25,956 bases of DNA from JBMNOI01 sp050942995 (GTDB lineage Bacteria > Chloroflexota > Anaerolineae > UBA1429). The DNA is taken from assembly GCA_050942995.1 (NCBI GenBank), contig JBMNOI010000050.1, forward strand, positions 1-25,956. The letters are read 5' to 3'. Positions within the stretch are counted from its first letter, which is position 1. Each line of letters opens with the position of its first letter. The translations under genes and the position numbers were made by a program. Positions 6,749 to 14,134 of this stretch are shown one piece after another. The notes beneath the pieces are model-generated. The model was not told where the DNA came from, did no database searches, and saw nothing but the letters and a program-made list of their open reading frames with translations.

Positions 6749-7894
6749 ATGAGCGAACAAACGGGGGCGGCGTTGACCGGCGGTACGAATCTGCCCGCGG
6801 AAGAGCAGAACGATGCACGGGTGAGCCCGAATGCCTCTTCGCCGGCGTCGGATCAGAGCATCCTGCGTGTGGAGAATTTGCACACCTATTTCTTTACCGA
6901 TCTGGGAATATCGCGGGCGCTGAACGGCGTGAGCCTGCAGGTTCCGACCGGCAAAGTGCTGGGGGTGGTGGGCGAAAGCGGTTGCGGCAAGAGCGTGACG
7001 GCCCTCTCAGTGATGCGCCTGGTTCCTCATCCGGGGCGGGTGGTAAAAGGGCATATCTATCTGCGAAGAGCCCGCCGACGGCACGGGAATTTCTCTATGG
7101 ATGAAGAGATCGAGTTGACGGCTCTCGATCCAAACGGGCCGGTGATTCGCAGCATTCGGGGTGCCGAGATCGCCATGATCTTTCAGGAGCCCATGACGTC
7201 ATTGAATCCATCCTACACCATTGGCGACCAGATCGCCGAGGCGGTTATCCTGCATCAGGAGGTGACCAAGGCCGAGGCCATCGAGCGCGCGGCCATCATG
7301 CTGGATCGAGTGGGCATGCCCAATCCGCGAGCCGTGGTGACGCGCTATCCCCACGAGTTGAGCGGCGGCATGCGTCAGCGGGCCATGATCGCTATGGCTC
7401 TCTCCTGTACCCCTTCGATTCTGTTTGCCGACGAGCCGACTACAGCGCTGGATGTGACCACCGAGGCCCAGATTCTGGATGTGATGCGCGAACTGCAGAA
7501 TGAGCTGGGCATGACGACGGTCTTTATCACCCACAACCTGGGTGTCGTCGCCCAGATGTGTGACAATGTGGCGGTGATGTATCTGGGACGCGTGGTAGAG
7601 CAGGCGCCGGTGGAGGGGCTGTTCTACGACCCCCAGCACCCCTATTCCAAAGCGCTGTTGCGCTCTATTCCCCATGTGGGCAGCCGTACAAGAGCACGGC
7701 TGGAGCCCATCCGTGGTGTGGTGCCCGACCCCTATTCGTCAATATCGGGTTGCCCGTTTCATCCCCGGTGTGATTCGTTCATTCCCGGAACCTGCGATAT
7801 ATGCGTGCCGGCCATGACCCATACGAAAAATGGCCATGCAGTTCGATGCTTCCTGTACTCTGATGAAGAGGAAGAGAACCATGTCACAATCTGA
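6749..7894 (+). CDS. ABC transporter ATPase, DppD/OppD type
   Basis: 381-residue ATP-binding subunit powering the importer. Walker A GESGCGKS is at 75-82, followed by a Q-loop IFQEPMTSLNP, the signature LSGGMRQR, Walker B ILFADEPTTALD (D228, E229) and an H-loop ITHN. The C-terminal oligopeptide-transporter extension contains GCPFHPRCDSFIPGTCD, with three cysteines here and a further one nearby, the arrangement that in some DppD/DppF proteins holds an iron-sulfur cluster. An Arg-rich stretch (RRARRRHGN) lies between Walker A and the Q-loop. I chose ATG 6749 because AAGGAGGAG lies about 10 nt upstream; a TTG at 6740 would be too close to it. The gene overlaps the next ATPase by 14 nt. Confidence 0.93.
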   Translation: MSEQTGAALTGGTNLPAEEQNDARVSPNASSPASDQSILRVENLHTYFFTDLGISRALNGVSLQVPTGKVLGVVGESGCGKSVTALSVMRLVPHPGRVVKGHIYLRRARRRHGNFSMDEEIELTALDPNGPVIRSIRGAEIAMIFQEPMTSLNPSYTIGDQIAEAVILHQEVTKAEAIERAAIMLDRVGMPNPRAVVTRYPHELSGGMRQRAMIAMALSCTPSILFADEPTTALDVTTEAQILDVMRELQNELGMTTVFITHNLGVVAQMCDNVAVMYLGRVVEQAPVEGLFYDPQHPYSKALLRSIPHVGSRTRARLEPIRGVVPDPYSSISGCPFHPRCDSFIPGTCDICVPAMTHTKNGHAVRCFLYSDEEEENHVTI

Positions 7895-8918
7895 TGGCAA
7901 CGGCGTTCAGGGGGACGTGCTTCTGGAGGTCAAGGGGCTCAAAAAACACTTTCCCGTCCGCTCTGGCCTGCTGCGTCGGGTGACCGGCGCCGTCAAGGCT
8001 GTGGACGGGTTGGATCTTTTTGTGCGCAAAGGCGAAACATTGGGGCTGGTGGGGGAAAGTGGCTGCGGCAAAACGACGGCCGGACGCACGATTCTGCGGC
8101 TGATGGACCCTACGGCGGGGGAGATTCGCTTCAACGATCCCAACCTGGGGTGGGTGGATCTGCACGCGATGGACCGACAGGCGCTCAAAGCGGTGCGGCC
8201 CAATATGCAGATCATCTTTCAGGACCCCTTTTCTTCACTGAACCCGCGCATGACGGTAGAGCGCATCATTGCCGAGCCGCTGGTCATCAACAAGGTGGGA
8301 TCCAGCAGCGAGATCAAGGATCGGGTCGCGCATCTTTTGCGGGTGGTGGGGATGCGGCCCGAATATATGAGTCGCTATCCGCACGCCTTTAGCGGCGGCC
8401 AGCGACAGCGGCTGGGCATTGCGCGGGCTCTGGCGCTGAACCCCCGGCTGATCATCTGCGACGAGCCGGTGTCGGCGCTGGATGTATCGATCCAGGCGCA
8501 GGTGTTGAACCTGCTGGAGGATCTGCAGGAAGAATTCGACCTGACCTATATCTTTATCGCCCACGACCTGAGCGTCGTCGAACATATCACCGATCGTGTG
8601 GCGGTGATGTATGTGGGTAAACTGGTCGAGGTGGCGGACACCGATGAGCTGTACTACCACCCCCGGCATCCTTATACAGAGGCGTTGATGGCGGCCGTGC
8701 CCAAGCCTGATCCGCGGCTGCGCGATCGCCCCATTCGCCTGCCGGGAGAGGTGGCCAATCCGGCGTCTCCACCCACTGGATGCTATTTCCACCCCCGCTG
8801 CCGCTACGCTAGGGATATCTGCTCGCAAGAGGCGACCGCGTTGTTGGAGGTGAGCCCCAATCACTGGTCGGCCTGTCACTTTGCCGCCGAGTTGACCCTG
8901 CGCGGCATTCTGGGCTGA
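7881..8918 (+). CDS. ABC transporter ATPase, DppF/OppF type
   Basis: 345-residue second ATP-binding subunit, forming a heterodimer with the product of 6749-7894. Walker A GESGCGKT is at 58-65, then IFQDPFSSLNP (Q-loop), FSGGQRQR (signature), LIICDEPVSALD (Walker B) and AHDLSVV (H-loop). The C-terminal extension reads PPTGCYFHPRCRYARDICSQ with a later SACHF, again four cysteines in the family's conserved pattern. The ATG at 7881 lies inside the end of the preceding gene in another frame, with AGAGGAAGAG just upstream, which implies translational coupling. Confidence 0.94.
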   Translation: MSQSDGNGVQGDVLLEVKGLKKHFPVRSGLLRRVTGAVKAVDGLDLFVRKGETLGLVGESGCGKTTAGRTILRLMDPTAGEIRFNDPNLGWVDLHAMDRQALKAVRPNMQIIFQDPFSSLNPRMTVERIIAEPLVINKVGSSSEIKDRVAHLLRVVGMRPEYMSRYPHAFSGGQRQRLGIARALALNPRLIICDEPVSALDVSIQAQVLNLLEDLQEEFDLTYIFIAHDLSVVEHITDRVAVMYVGKLVEVADTDELYYHPRHPYTEALMAAVPKPDPRLRDRPIRLPGEVANPASPPTGCYFHPRCRYARDICSQEATALLEVSPNHWSACHFAAELTLRGILG

Positions 8919-8925
8919 TGGAACG

Positions 8926-9306
8926 ATGAGCGACGCGGAGAACGGTGCCAGATCGGCGGGCTGGAAGGATACGCTTTGGGCTACGCTGGCCTGGATTCTG
9001 TCTACAGCGTTGCTGTTTCTGGATCTGGCCGTGGCGCGAAATACCGTACGCGCGCTGGCAGCGTGGATCGGCGATATGTCGACCGATAGCGCCATGGAGC
9101 GGATTCGCGCCGGCTGGACGCTCGGGGCGGTGGACAAGTTCTTTGTGCTCTTTTTGGGAGTGGTGGGTATCGGCCTGGTCGTCTTCTTTGAGCATTATTA
9201 TGGCAAGGGAGCCGATGAGGGCGTCCTCTTTCAACGTGTGGTGCGGGTGATATCGATTCAGATCATCGTTGCCGTCGTGGGGCTGGGTATTCAGGTCATG
9301 CTCTGA
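8926..9306 (+). CDS. Small integral membrane protein of unknown function
   Basis: 126-residue protein with three hydrophobic helices: about 18-36 (LWATLAWILSTALLFLDLA), 68-88 (FFVLFLGVVGIGLVVFFEH) and 103-125 (VVRVISIQIIVAVVGLGIQVM). A charged segment containing WIGDMSTDSAMERIRAGW joins the first two. I do not recognise a family. It starts 7 nt after the stop of the second ATPase gene and is followed by the operon terminator, so it is co-transcribed with the importer and may be an accessory membrane subunit. That role is inferred from position only. Confidence 0.75.
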   Translation: MSDAENGARSAGWKDTLWATLAWILSTALLFLDLAVARNTVRALAAWIGDMSTDSAMERIRAGWTLGAVDKFFVLFLGVVGIGLVVFFEHYYGKGADEGVLFQRVVRVISIQIIVAVVGLGIQVML

Positions 9307-9370
9307 GGTCGATACGACGAGTTGTGAACCAGAACGGATTGCGAAGAGTCGGTAACCGAGCATAAGGGCG

Positions 9371-9403
9371 GGCGCTGACGGGCTGTGCGTCAGCGCCTGT
9401 TTT
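9371..9403 (+). terminator. Terminator of the importer operon
   Basis: GGCGCTGACG (9371-9380) pairs perfectly with CGTCAGCGCC (9388-9397) around a 7-nt loop, followed by TGTTTT. It separates the importer operon from the FtsX-type permease gene that starts shortly after. Confidence 0.82.
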
Positions 9404-9448
9404 GTGGGCAAGATCCCCGAACAGTGGCGGGCGCTACCGGAGGATAGC

Positions 9449-12289
9449 GTGTTCTGGATCGCATACAGAGGATTGCGGGGCAGGCCGGCGCTGGCTTTGA
9501 TGAGCGCTATCGGAATCGCCCTTGCGGTGGGGCTGGCTGTGAGTGTGCCCGTCTTTGCGCAGGCGGTGAGCCGCGCCATTATGGAGGAGGAGCTGAACGA
9601 TCTCTATGCGCAGGTGGGGCGTTCCCCGCTGGCGGTGCGGTTTCATCTGCTACCCTCTGCTGCCCGCCCCTTTACCTCACGACAGAGCCAGGAGATGGCC
9701 TTTCACATCGCCCACGCCATCGAGACCCACGTGGGCATCCCCGTGGAGTGGCACCAAACCTCTGTCGAATCCGCCGGGCTGATGCTGAGAACCGCCCGGG
9801 ATGGCCCTTACGGTCCGGCCGGTTCGGTTCTGGGTAATGTGTCGGTCGGTTTTATATCGGGTATCGAGCAGCATATCGACGTGGTTTCGGGGCGTCTCAT
9901 GTCCGAGATCGGCGCCGATGATGTGACGGATGTGTGGCTGTACGAAGAGTGGGCTCAGGAATTAGGCCTGCAGACCGATGAAGAGCTGGTAGTTCAGGCT
10001 ATCGTCAATCCCCAGCCGATCTCCATTCGTATCGCCGGCACGTGGCGGGCCCGTGATACGCGCGATTCCTACTGGTCGGCTCAGGTCATGGGCGGGATGC
10101 GCACCATGTTGCTGGTGCGGCCTGAGGATTACGAGGCGCGCATCGAGCCGTTTCTGGGCGGTATGCCTGTGGGCTCGGTATCGTGGATGATCTATCCCTC
10201 TGAGGAGCACTTTGTGCCCGAACTGGCCGAACGATATGTGCAGGGGCTGGATCGCGTCGAGATGCAGGTGCGCCAGATGATGCCCGACGTTCGCCACGAT
10301 GTGAGTCCACGCCCCATTCTGGATGCTCATCTGCAGCGGCGCCGCCCGCTCACCATTCTGTTGTTCGGCTTTAGCGTGCCCATCATCGGCTTTTTGCTCT
10401 ACTTTCTGAACCTGGTGTCGCGCATTCTGGTCGACGGCGAACGCCGTGTGACGGCCGTCATGGTCAGCCGTGGAATGGGCTTTGACCAGGTGTTTAAGAT
10501 CAGCCTGTATGAGGGGCTGATTCTGCTGGCATTGGGAACCCCGCCGGGCATCTTGCTGGGGCTGGGCGCGGCCCGCCTGATGGGGCATAGCGCGAGCTTT
10601 ATGCGCTTTGTCGACCGGAGCCCCTTGCAGGTCTCGTTAACCGGCCTCAACCTCTGGCTGGTGCTGGTGACGATGGCGGTGTCCCTCGTCGCCCGGCTGT
10701 GGCCGGCGCTGGGCCAGAGCCGCTGGAGCGTGGTGGACTATGTGCGAGAGGCGGTGCGAGAGTCGCCCACCTCGCCCTGGCGCAACGTTCACCTGGATCT
10801 GCTGTTGATTCTGCCCACCGCCTATGCCTACCACCAGCTACAGCAACACGGCACCATCGCCGTACTGGGCTGGGAATCCTCGGCTGATATTTTCCGCGAT
10901 CCGTTGCTGTTTCTCGTCCCCGCTCTGTTCATGTTGACGGTGGCTCTGCTGGCGGCGCGGCTCTTTCCATTCGTCATGCGCCTGTGGGATCTGGCGTTCT
11001 CCCGATATCTGGGCGTGGTGTGGTGCCTTACGATCCGCCAGCTGGGGCGACAGGGGCGCCAGTATGTGAATTCGTTGCTGCTGATCATGGTGTCGCTGGG
11101 GGTGGGGGTGTTCATGGCCTCTATGGCAACCAGCCTGGATCGATGGATAGAGGATCGCATGATCTATCCTCTGGGGGCCGATGTGGTCTTTCAGGTGGAC
11201 GAGAGCGAACAACCCATCGACGGCTCGGGCGCCCTCCTCGCCGATCCGGTGACGGGCGTGGCCAATCCCGACACATGGTTGATCCCCCGCGAGAGTTTCC
11301 TGGATATCCCCGGAGTGGTGGGGGCGACCTGGGTGGGGAGCTACCGGGCCCAGATCTCGGCGGGAACGATCCGCCGCAACGGACGCTATCTCGTCATCGA
11401 TCGCTTGAGCTTTCCTTCTGCGGCGGCCTTTCGCCCCGATTTTACCGAGGAATCGCTGGGAGAGCTGATGAACCGGATGGGGCAGCAGCCCGACGGCGTG
11501 CTGGTGTCGAGGCGATATCTGCAGGAGACGCTGCTGGATGTGGGCGATCCGATCACCCTGCACGTTTCGACCGACGGAACGAACAACGTCGAGGTGAACG
11601 CCACCATCGTCGGAGTGTATGACTATTTCCCGACGGTATATGAGGATGAACTACTCACCGTGGTGGGCAATCTGGATCATCTGCTGACCGTGTCGGGTGG
11701 GGTGGCGACATACAACATCTGGCTGCGCATGGACGAGTGGACGGTGGATACCTTTGAATTGCGACGGGCGTTGAGCGAGGTGGCGCCCTATACATCGCAC
11801 TATCAGGATGTGTGGACGCTGGTTCAGCAGGAGCGCGATCAGAAGGAGCGTGTCGGCGTATACGGCACGCTGACGCTGGGATTTCTTGCGTCACTGGCCC
11901 TGTCGGGGGTGGGGTTGCTCATCCAGTACCATCGCTCGCTCCAGGAGCGCCTGTCGCGGTTTGCCACGTTGCGGGCCATCGGCCTCTCACGCGGGCAACT
12001 GGTGGCGCAGGTTCAACTGGAGTACCTCATCGTCCTGGCGGTCGGGTTGGCCGGTGGCATTCTGATCGGCCTCGAGGCGTCGCGGCTGTTCATCCCCTTC
12101 TTCCGGATATCCACCGCCGACGGCCGGTTGCCCCTGCCGCCACTGCTCATGTTGCCGGACTATGACCGGGTCATCCTGATGACGATCACCTTTGGTGTCG
12201 CCCAGATCCTGGCTCAGTTTGGTCTTATCCGCAAGGCCATTCAAGCCGAGCTGTTCCAGGTGTTGCGCATGGGGATGGTGGAGCAATAG
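9449..12289 (+). CDS. FtsX/MacB-like ABC transporter permease
   Basis: About 946-residue membrane protein with the double FtsX layout. It has an N-terminal helix (SAIGIALAVGLAVSVPVFAQ), a large extracytoplasmic domain, and a helix cluster (LTILLFGFSVPIIGFLLYFL, then two more). A mid-protein block follows (FLVPALFMLTVALLAARLF and YVNSLLLIMVSLGVGVFMAS), then a second extracytoplasmic domain and a final FtsX cluster of three helices, with FATLRAIGLSRGQLVAQ before its second helix. Such permeases export lipids, lipoproteins or peptides or act as mechanotransmitters, always with a MacB/LolD-type ATPase; none is adjacent. I chose GTG 9449 because GGAGG lies 5 nt upstream; an earlier GTG at 9404 would sit on the tail of the importer terminator. 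The stop is only 12 nt from the end of the convergent gene. Confidence 0.85.
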   Translation: MFWIAYRGLRGRPALALMSAIGIALAVGLAVSVPVFAQAVSRAIMEEELNDLYAQVGRSPLAVRFHLLPSAARPFTSRQSQEMAFHIAHAIETHVGIPVEWHQTSVESAGLMLRTARDGPYGPAGSVLGNVSVGFISGIEQHIDVVSGRLMSEIGADDVTDVWLYEEWAQELGLQTDEELVVQAIVNPQPISIRIAGTWRARDTRDSYWSAQVMGGMRTMLLVRPEDYEARIEPFLGGMPVGSVSWMIYPSEEHFVPELAERYVQGLDRVEMQVRQMMPDVRHDVSPRPILDAHLQRRRPLTILLFGFSVPIIGFLLYFLNLVSRILVDGERRVTAVMVSRGMGFDQVFKISLYEGLILLALGTPPGILLGLGAARLMGHSASFMRFVDRSPLQVSLTGLNLWLVLVTMAVSLVARLWPALGQSRWSVVDYVREAVRESPTSPWRNVHLDLLLILPTAYAYHQLQQHGTIAVLGWESSADIFRDPLLFLVPALFMLTVALLAARLFPFVMRLWDLAFSRYLGVVWCLTIRQLGRQGRQYVNSLLLIMVSLGVGVFMASMATSLDRWIEDRMIYPLGADVVFQVDESEQPIDGSGALLADPVTGVANPDTWLIPRESFLDIPGVVGATWVGSYRAQISAGTIRRNGRYLVIDRLSFPSAAAFRPDFTEESLGELMNRMGQQPDGVLVSRRYLQETLLDVGDPITLHVSTDGTNNVEVNATIVGVYDYFPTVYEDELLTVVGNLDHLLTVSGGVATYNIWLRMDEWTVDTFELRRALSEVAPYTSHYQDVWTLVQQERDQKERVGVYGTLTLGFLASLALSGVGLLIQYHRSLQERLSRFATLRAIGLSRGQLVAQVQLEYLIVLAVGLAGGILIGLEASRLFIPFFRISTADGRLPLPPLLMLPDYDRVILMTITFGVAQILAQFGLIRKAIQAELFQVLRMGMVEQ

Positions 12290-12301
12290 TCGGCAGCCAT
12301 C

Positions 12302-12910
12302 TTATCCGGTGAGCGGTCGGCGCGGGCGGATCGAATCCGCAAAACCGATCAACTCCTCGAACTGGCGAATCTGCGCATCCAGCTTTCTCAGGGCGCGGCG
12401 CAGCTGGCGACTCCGCATCTGCCAGCGCCAGCGGCGGAGCGTGGCGCCGAATCCTCGCGATATAGAGCCGGAGAGGCGGCGCTGGACATCCCCCCACTCT
12501 TGCTGCGCATTGAACTCGGTCATCACCCGCGCCCAGTAGTTCGCCTCCAGGCCGGAGGTCATCATGCGCCGGGCGAAGAAGCGGCTGAGATCGGTCATGA
12601 TCTGGATGCTCTCGCCGCGCTGCTCGTCGGTCAGTTCATATCGAAGGGCCTGGCGAATCTCGGAATAAGCGCGTTGATAGAGTTCGATGGCCTCGGCCTC
12701 TTTTGCCCGCGCAGCGTGACTCGATGACGCGTCGCGGCCACCGGCCATGACTTCCCGGCCATACTCGAATAGATTGTGGCCACGTTCATAGGCCAGTTGA
12801 GCGCGGGAATCCATGCGCCCGCCGCACCGATTGCAGGTGTAGCGCCACTGATTGCCTTCCAGTCTGATCTCGGCGGCGCAAAAGGGGCAGTCGATGGTCA
12901 CAGCGTCCAT
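12302..12910 (-). CDS. Zinc-ribbon protein of unknown function
   Basis: 202-residue soluble protein. The N-terminus carries two CxxC pairs, CPFC (residues 8-11) and CNRC (27-30), a likely zinc ribbon. The rest is helical and charged: an alpha-helical central part (AIELYQRAYSEIRQALRYEL), then an Arg-rich C-terminal region (RRWRWQMRSRQLRRALRKLD) that could bind nucleic acid or membranes. A GGAGT lies about 5 nt before the ATG at 12910. I know no function for this family. It lies just downstream of the gene at 12977-13462 on the same strand and may share its transcript. No terminator fits in the 12-bp gap to the convergent permease gene. Confidence 0.8.
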   Translation of the reverse strand: MDAVTIDCPFCAAEIRLEGNQWRYTCNRCGGRMDSRAQLAYERGHNLFEYGREVMAGGRDASSSHAARAKEAEAIELYQRAYSEIRQALRYELTDEQRGESIQIMTDLSRFFARRMMTSGLEANYWARVMTEFNAQQEWGDVQRRLSGSISRGFGATLRRWRWQMRSRQLRRALRKLDAQIRQFEELIGFADSIRPRRPLTG

Positions 12911-12976
12911 GGTTTACTCCCGTTACGCTTTTGCAAAGAGCGCGCCATATCGATATGGCAGGATATGTTCTACCGG

Positions 12977-13462
12977 CTATAGCTCGACCGTCATCATGAT
13001 GTTGTAGAATGCCGGTACCCAGTAATCAAAGATCTCCTCGGAAGCACCCTGGGCGATAAAGGTCAACTGGCCGTTGCCCCAGTAGGATACACGAACCCAT
13101 CGCTTGCGCCGTTCCTCACCCTCCAGGAAGGTGAATCGTGCTTCCAACAAGATGACGCCGGCCGATCCGACGCTCTCCTCGTGCGATTCGATCTCGATGC
13201 CCGGCAGCGACTCGAGCCCCTGCAGAAATCCTTTCCGCAGGATGGCGAGGTCTTTGGGTTTGATCGAAACATCCAGGGCCTGTCGCTCGGCCATGAAGCA
13301 GGTGTTCAGGTCGTTAGGGTAGGGGGAAAAGATGACCCCCTGGCGGCCGTCCGCCAAGTCGGTACGATGCCAGCCGCTTGGAATCCAGAGGCCGTAACCG
13401 CCTTCCTCATCGGTATACTTGAATTTGCCGGTGAAACGCGGGCGCTCGGTGGTTTCGTTCAT
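12977..13462 (-). CDS. Small hypothetical protein, possibly PsbP/DcrB-like fold
   Basis: 161-residue protein with no signal peptide or membrane helix. It reads as alternating strands and helices: YGLWIPSGWHR near the start, a central DVSIKPKDLAILRKGFLQGL, and a C-terminal RKRWVRVSYWGNGQLTFIAQ. The opening pattern (Gly-x-x-hydrophobic-Pro-x-x-Trp) and the overall size resemble PsbP/DcrB/DUF1795-type proteins, but the match is by eye only. ATG 13462 is preceded by AGGGGGG at a good distance; an upstream in-frame start at 13492 would add 10 residues. It diverges from the cytochrome maturation operon and precedes the zinc-ribbon gene. Confidence 0.75.
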   Translation of the reverse strand: MNETTERPRFTGKFKYTDEEGGYGLWIPSGWHRTDLADGRQGVIFSPYPNDLNTCFMAERQALDVSIKPKDLAILRKGFLQGLESLPGIEIESHEESVGSAGVILLEARFTFLEGEERRKRWVRVSYWGNGQLTFIAQGASEEIFDYWVPAFYNIMMTVEL

Positions 13463-13512
13463 GCGATCCCCCCTGACGTATGGTCGTATCACGGCTCGTT
13501 GCGTTTAGCTTA

Positions 13513-13534
13513 GTCAGAGTGTATCGAGTGTCAA
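13513..13534 (-). promoter_or_regulatory. Candidate promoter of the 13462/12910 gene pair
   Basis: On the minus strand TTGACA (13529-13534) is followed after 16 bp by TAAGCT, a poor -10 match. The -35 box abuts that of the divergent ccm promoter. Confidence 0.4.
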
Positions 13535-13535
13535 G

Positions 13536-13564
13536 TAGACGCGCATCGCGATGCATGTTATACT
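13536..13564 (+). promoter_or_regulatory. Promoter of the cytochrome c maturation operon with a palindrome in its spacer
   Basis: TAGACG (13536-13541) and TATACT (13559-13564) are 17 bp apart. Inside the spacer lies GCATCGCGATGC (13543-13554), a perfect 12-bp palindrome well placed for a repressor or redox/metal regulator to block polymerase. The regulator is not identified. Confidence 0.55.
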
Positions 13565-13630
13565 GCGGGCACATCCCTCAGTGCGTTATCCGGTCCACAT
13601 CCCTTCCATGCTCTGAGGCAAGACTGCGTA

Positions 13631-14134
13631 ATGGATGGGAGGAATCCATTGGGTCGAAGCCGATTTCTGGTCGCCGGTGGGTTGATCGTGGCGGCCGTAC
13701 TCTATCTGATCATCAGTAGCACAGCCGATACCGCCCGCTACTATATGACCGTATCCGAACTTGCCGAGATGGGAGATGCCGCCGCAGGGCGCAACGTGAC
13801 GGTGTCGGGCGCTGTGTTGGGCGAGTCGATCGCTTACGATGCTTCCATTCCCCGGGTAACGTTCTCCATCGCTCATGTGCCCGCTGATTCGGCGGATCTG
13901 GAGGCAGCCGGCGGCCTGGCGGAGGCCCTCTATCGTGCCGCCAACGACCCCGATGCTCCCCGCCTGGATGTGGTGTATGATAACGTGCTCCCCGATCTCT
14001 TGCGGGATCACGCCCAGGCTATCGTGCGCGGCAGGCTGCGCGATGACGGCCGCTTTGAGGCCGATCAGGTGCTCCTTAAGTGTCCCAGCCGCTACGAGGA
14101 AGACACGTCCCATCAGGATACGAGGGGCTCCTGA
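13631..14134 (+). CDS. ccmE: Cytochrome c-type biogenesis haem chaperone CcmE (CxxxY variant)
   Basis: 167-residue membrane-anchored haem chaperone that accepts haem from CcmABCD and passes it to CcmF. It has an N-terminal anchor (RFLVAGGLIVAAVLYLIISS), then an OB-fold beta-barrel (NVTVSGAVLGESIAYD, PRVTFSIAHV, LDVVYDNVLPDLLRDHAQAI, VRGRLRDDGRFEADQVLLKC). In the usual CcmE a histidine in a HxxxY motif binds haem covalently; here the motif is CPSRY, with C151 and Y155. Archaeal and some sulfate-reducer CcmE proteins carry this CxxxY form. The ATG at 13631 has a weak ribosome site. An in-frame TTG at 13649 is preceded by GGGAGG at 6 nt and may be the true start. The stop overlaps the ATG of the next gene (TGATG). 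Confidence 0.9.
   Translation: MDGRNPLGRSRFLVAGGLIVAAVLYLIISSTADTARYYMTVSELAEMGDAAAGRNVTVSGAVLGESIAYDASIPRVTFSIAHVPADSADLEAAGGLAEALYRAANDPDAPRLDVVYDNVLPDLLRDHAQAIVRGRLRDDGRFEADQVLLKCPSRYEEDTSHQDTRGS

Noticed and set aside
9404..9448. GTG at 9404 as the start of the FtsX-type permease
   Set aside because: It lies on the T-run of the preceding terminator with no ribosome site. The GTG at 9449 has GGAGG at 5 nt.
8235..9579. Leftward frames opposite the second ATPase and the small membrane protein
   Set aside because: They overlap strongly supported plus-strand genes and show composition-driven repeats only.
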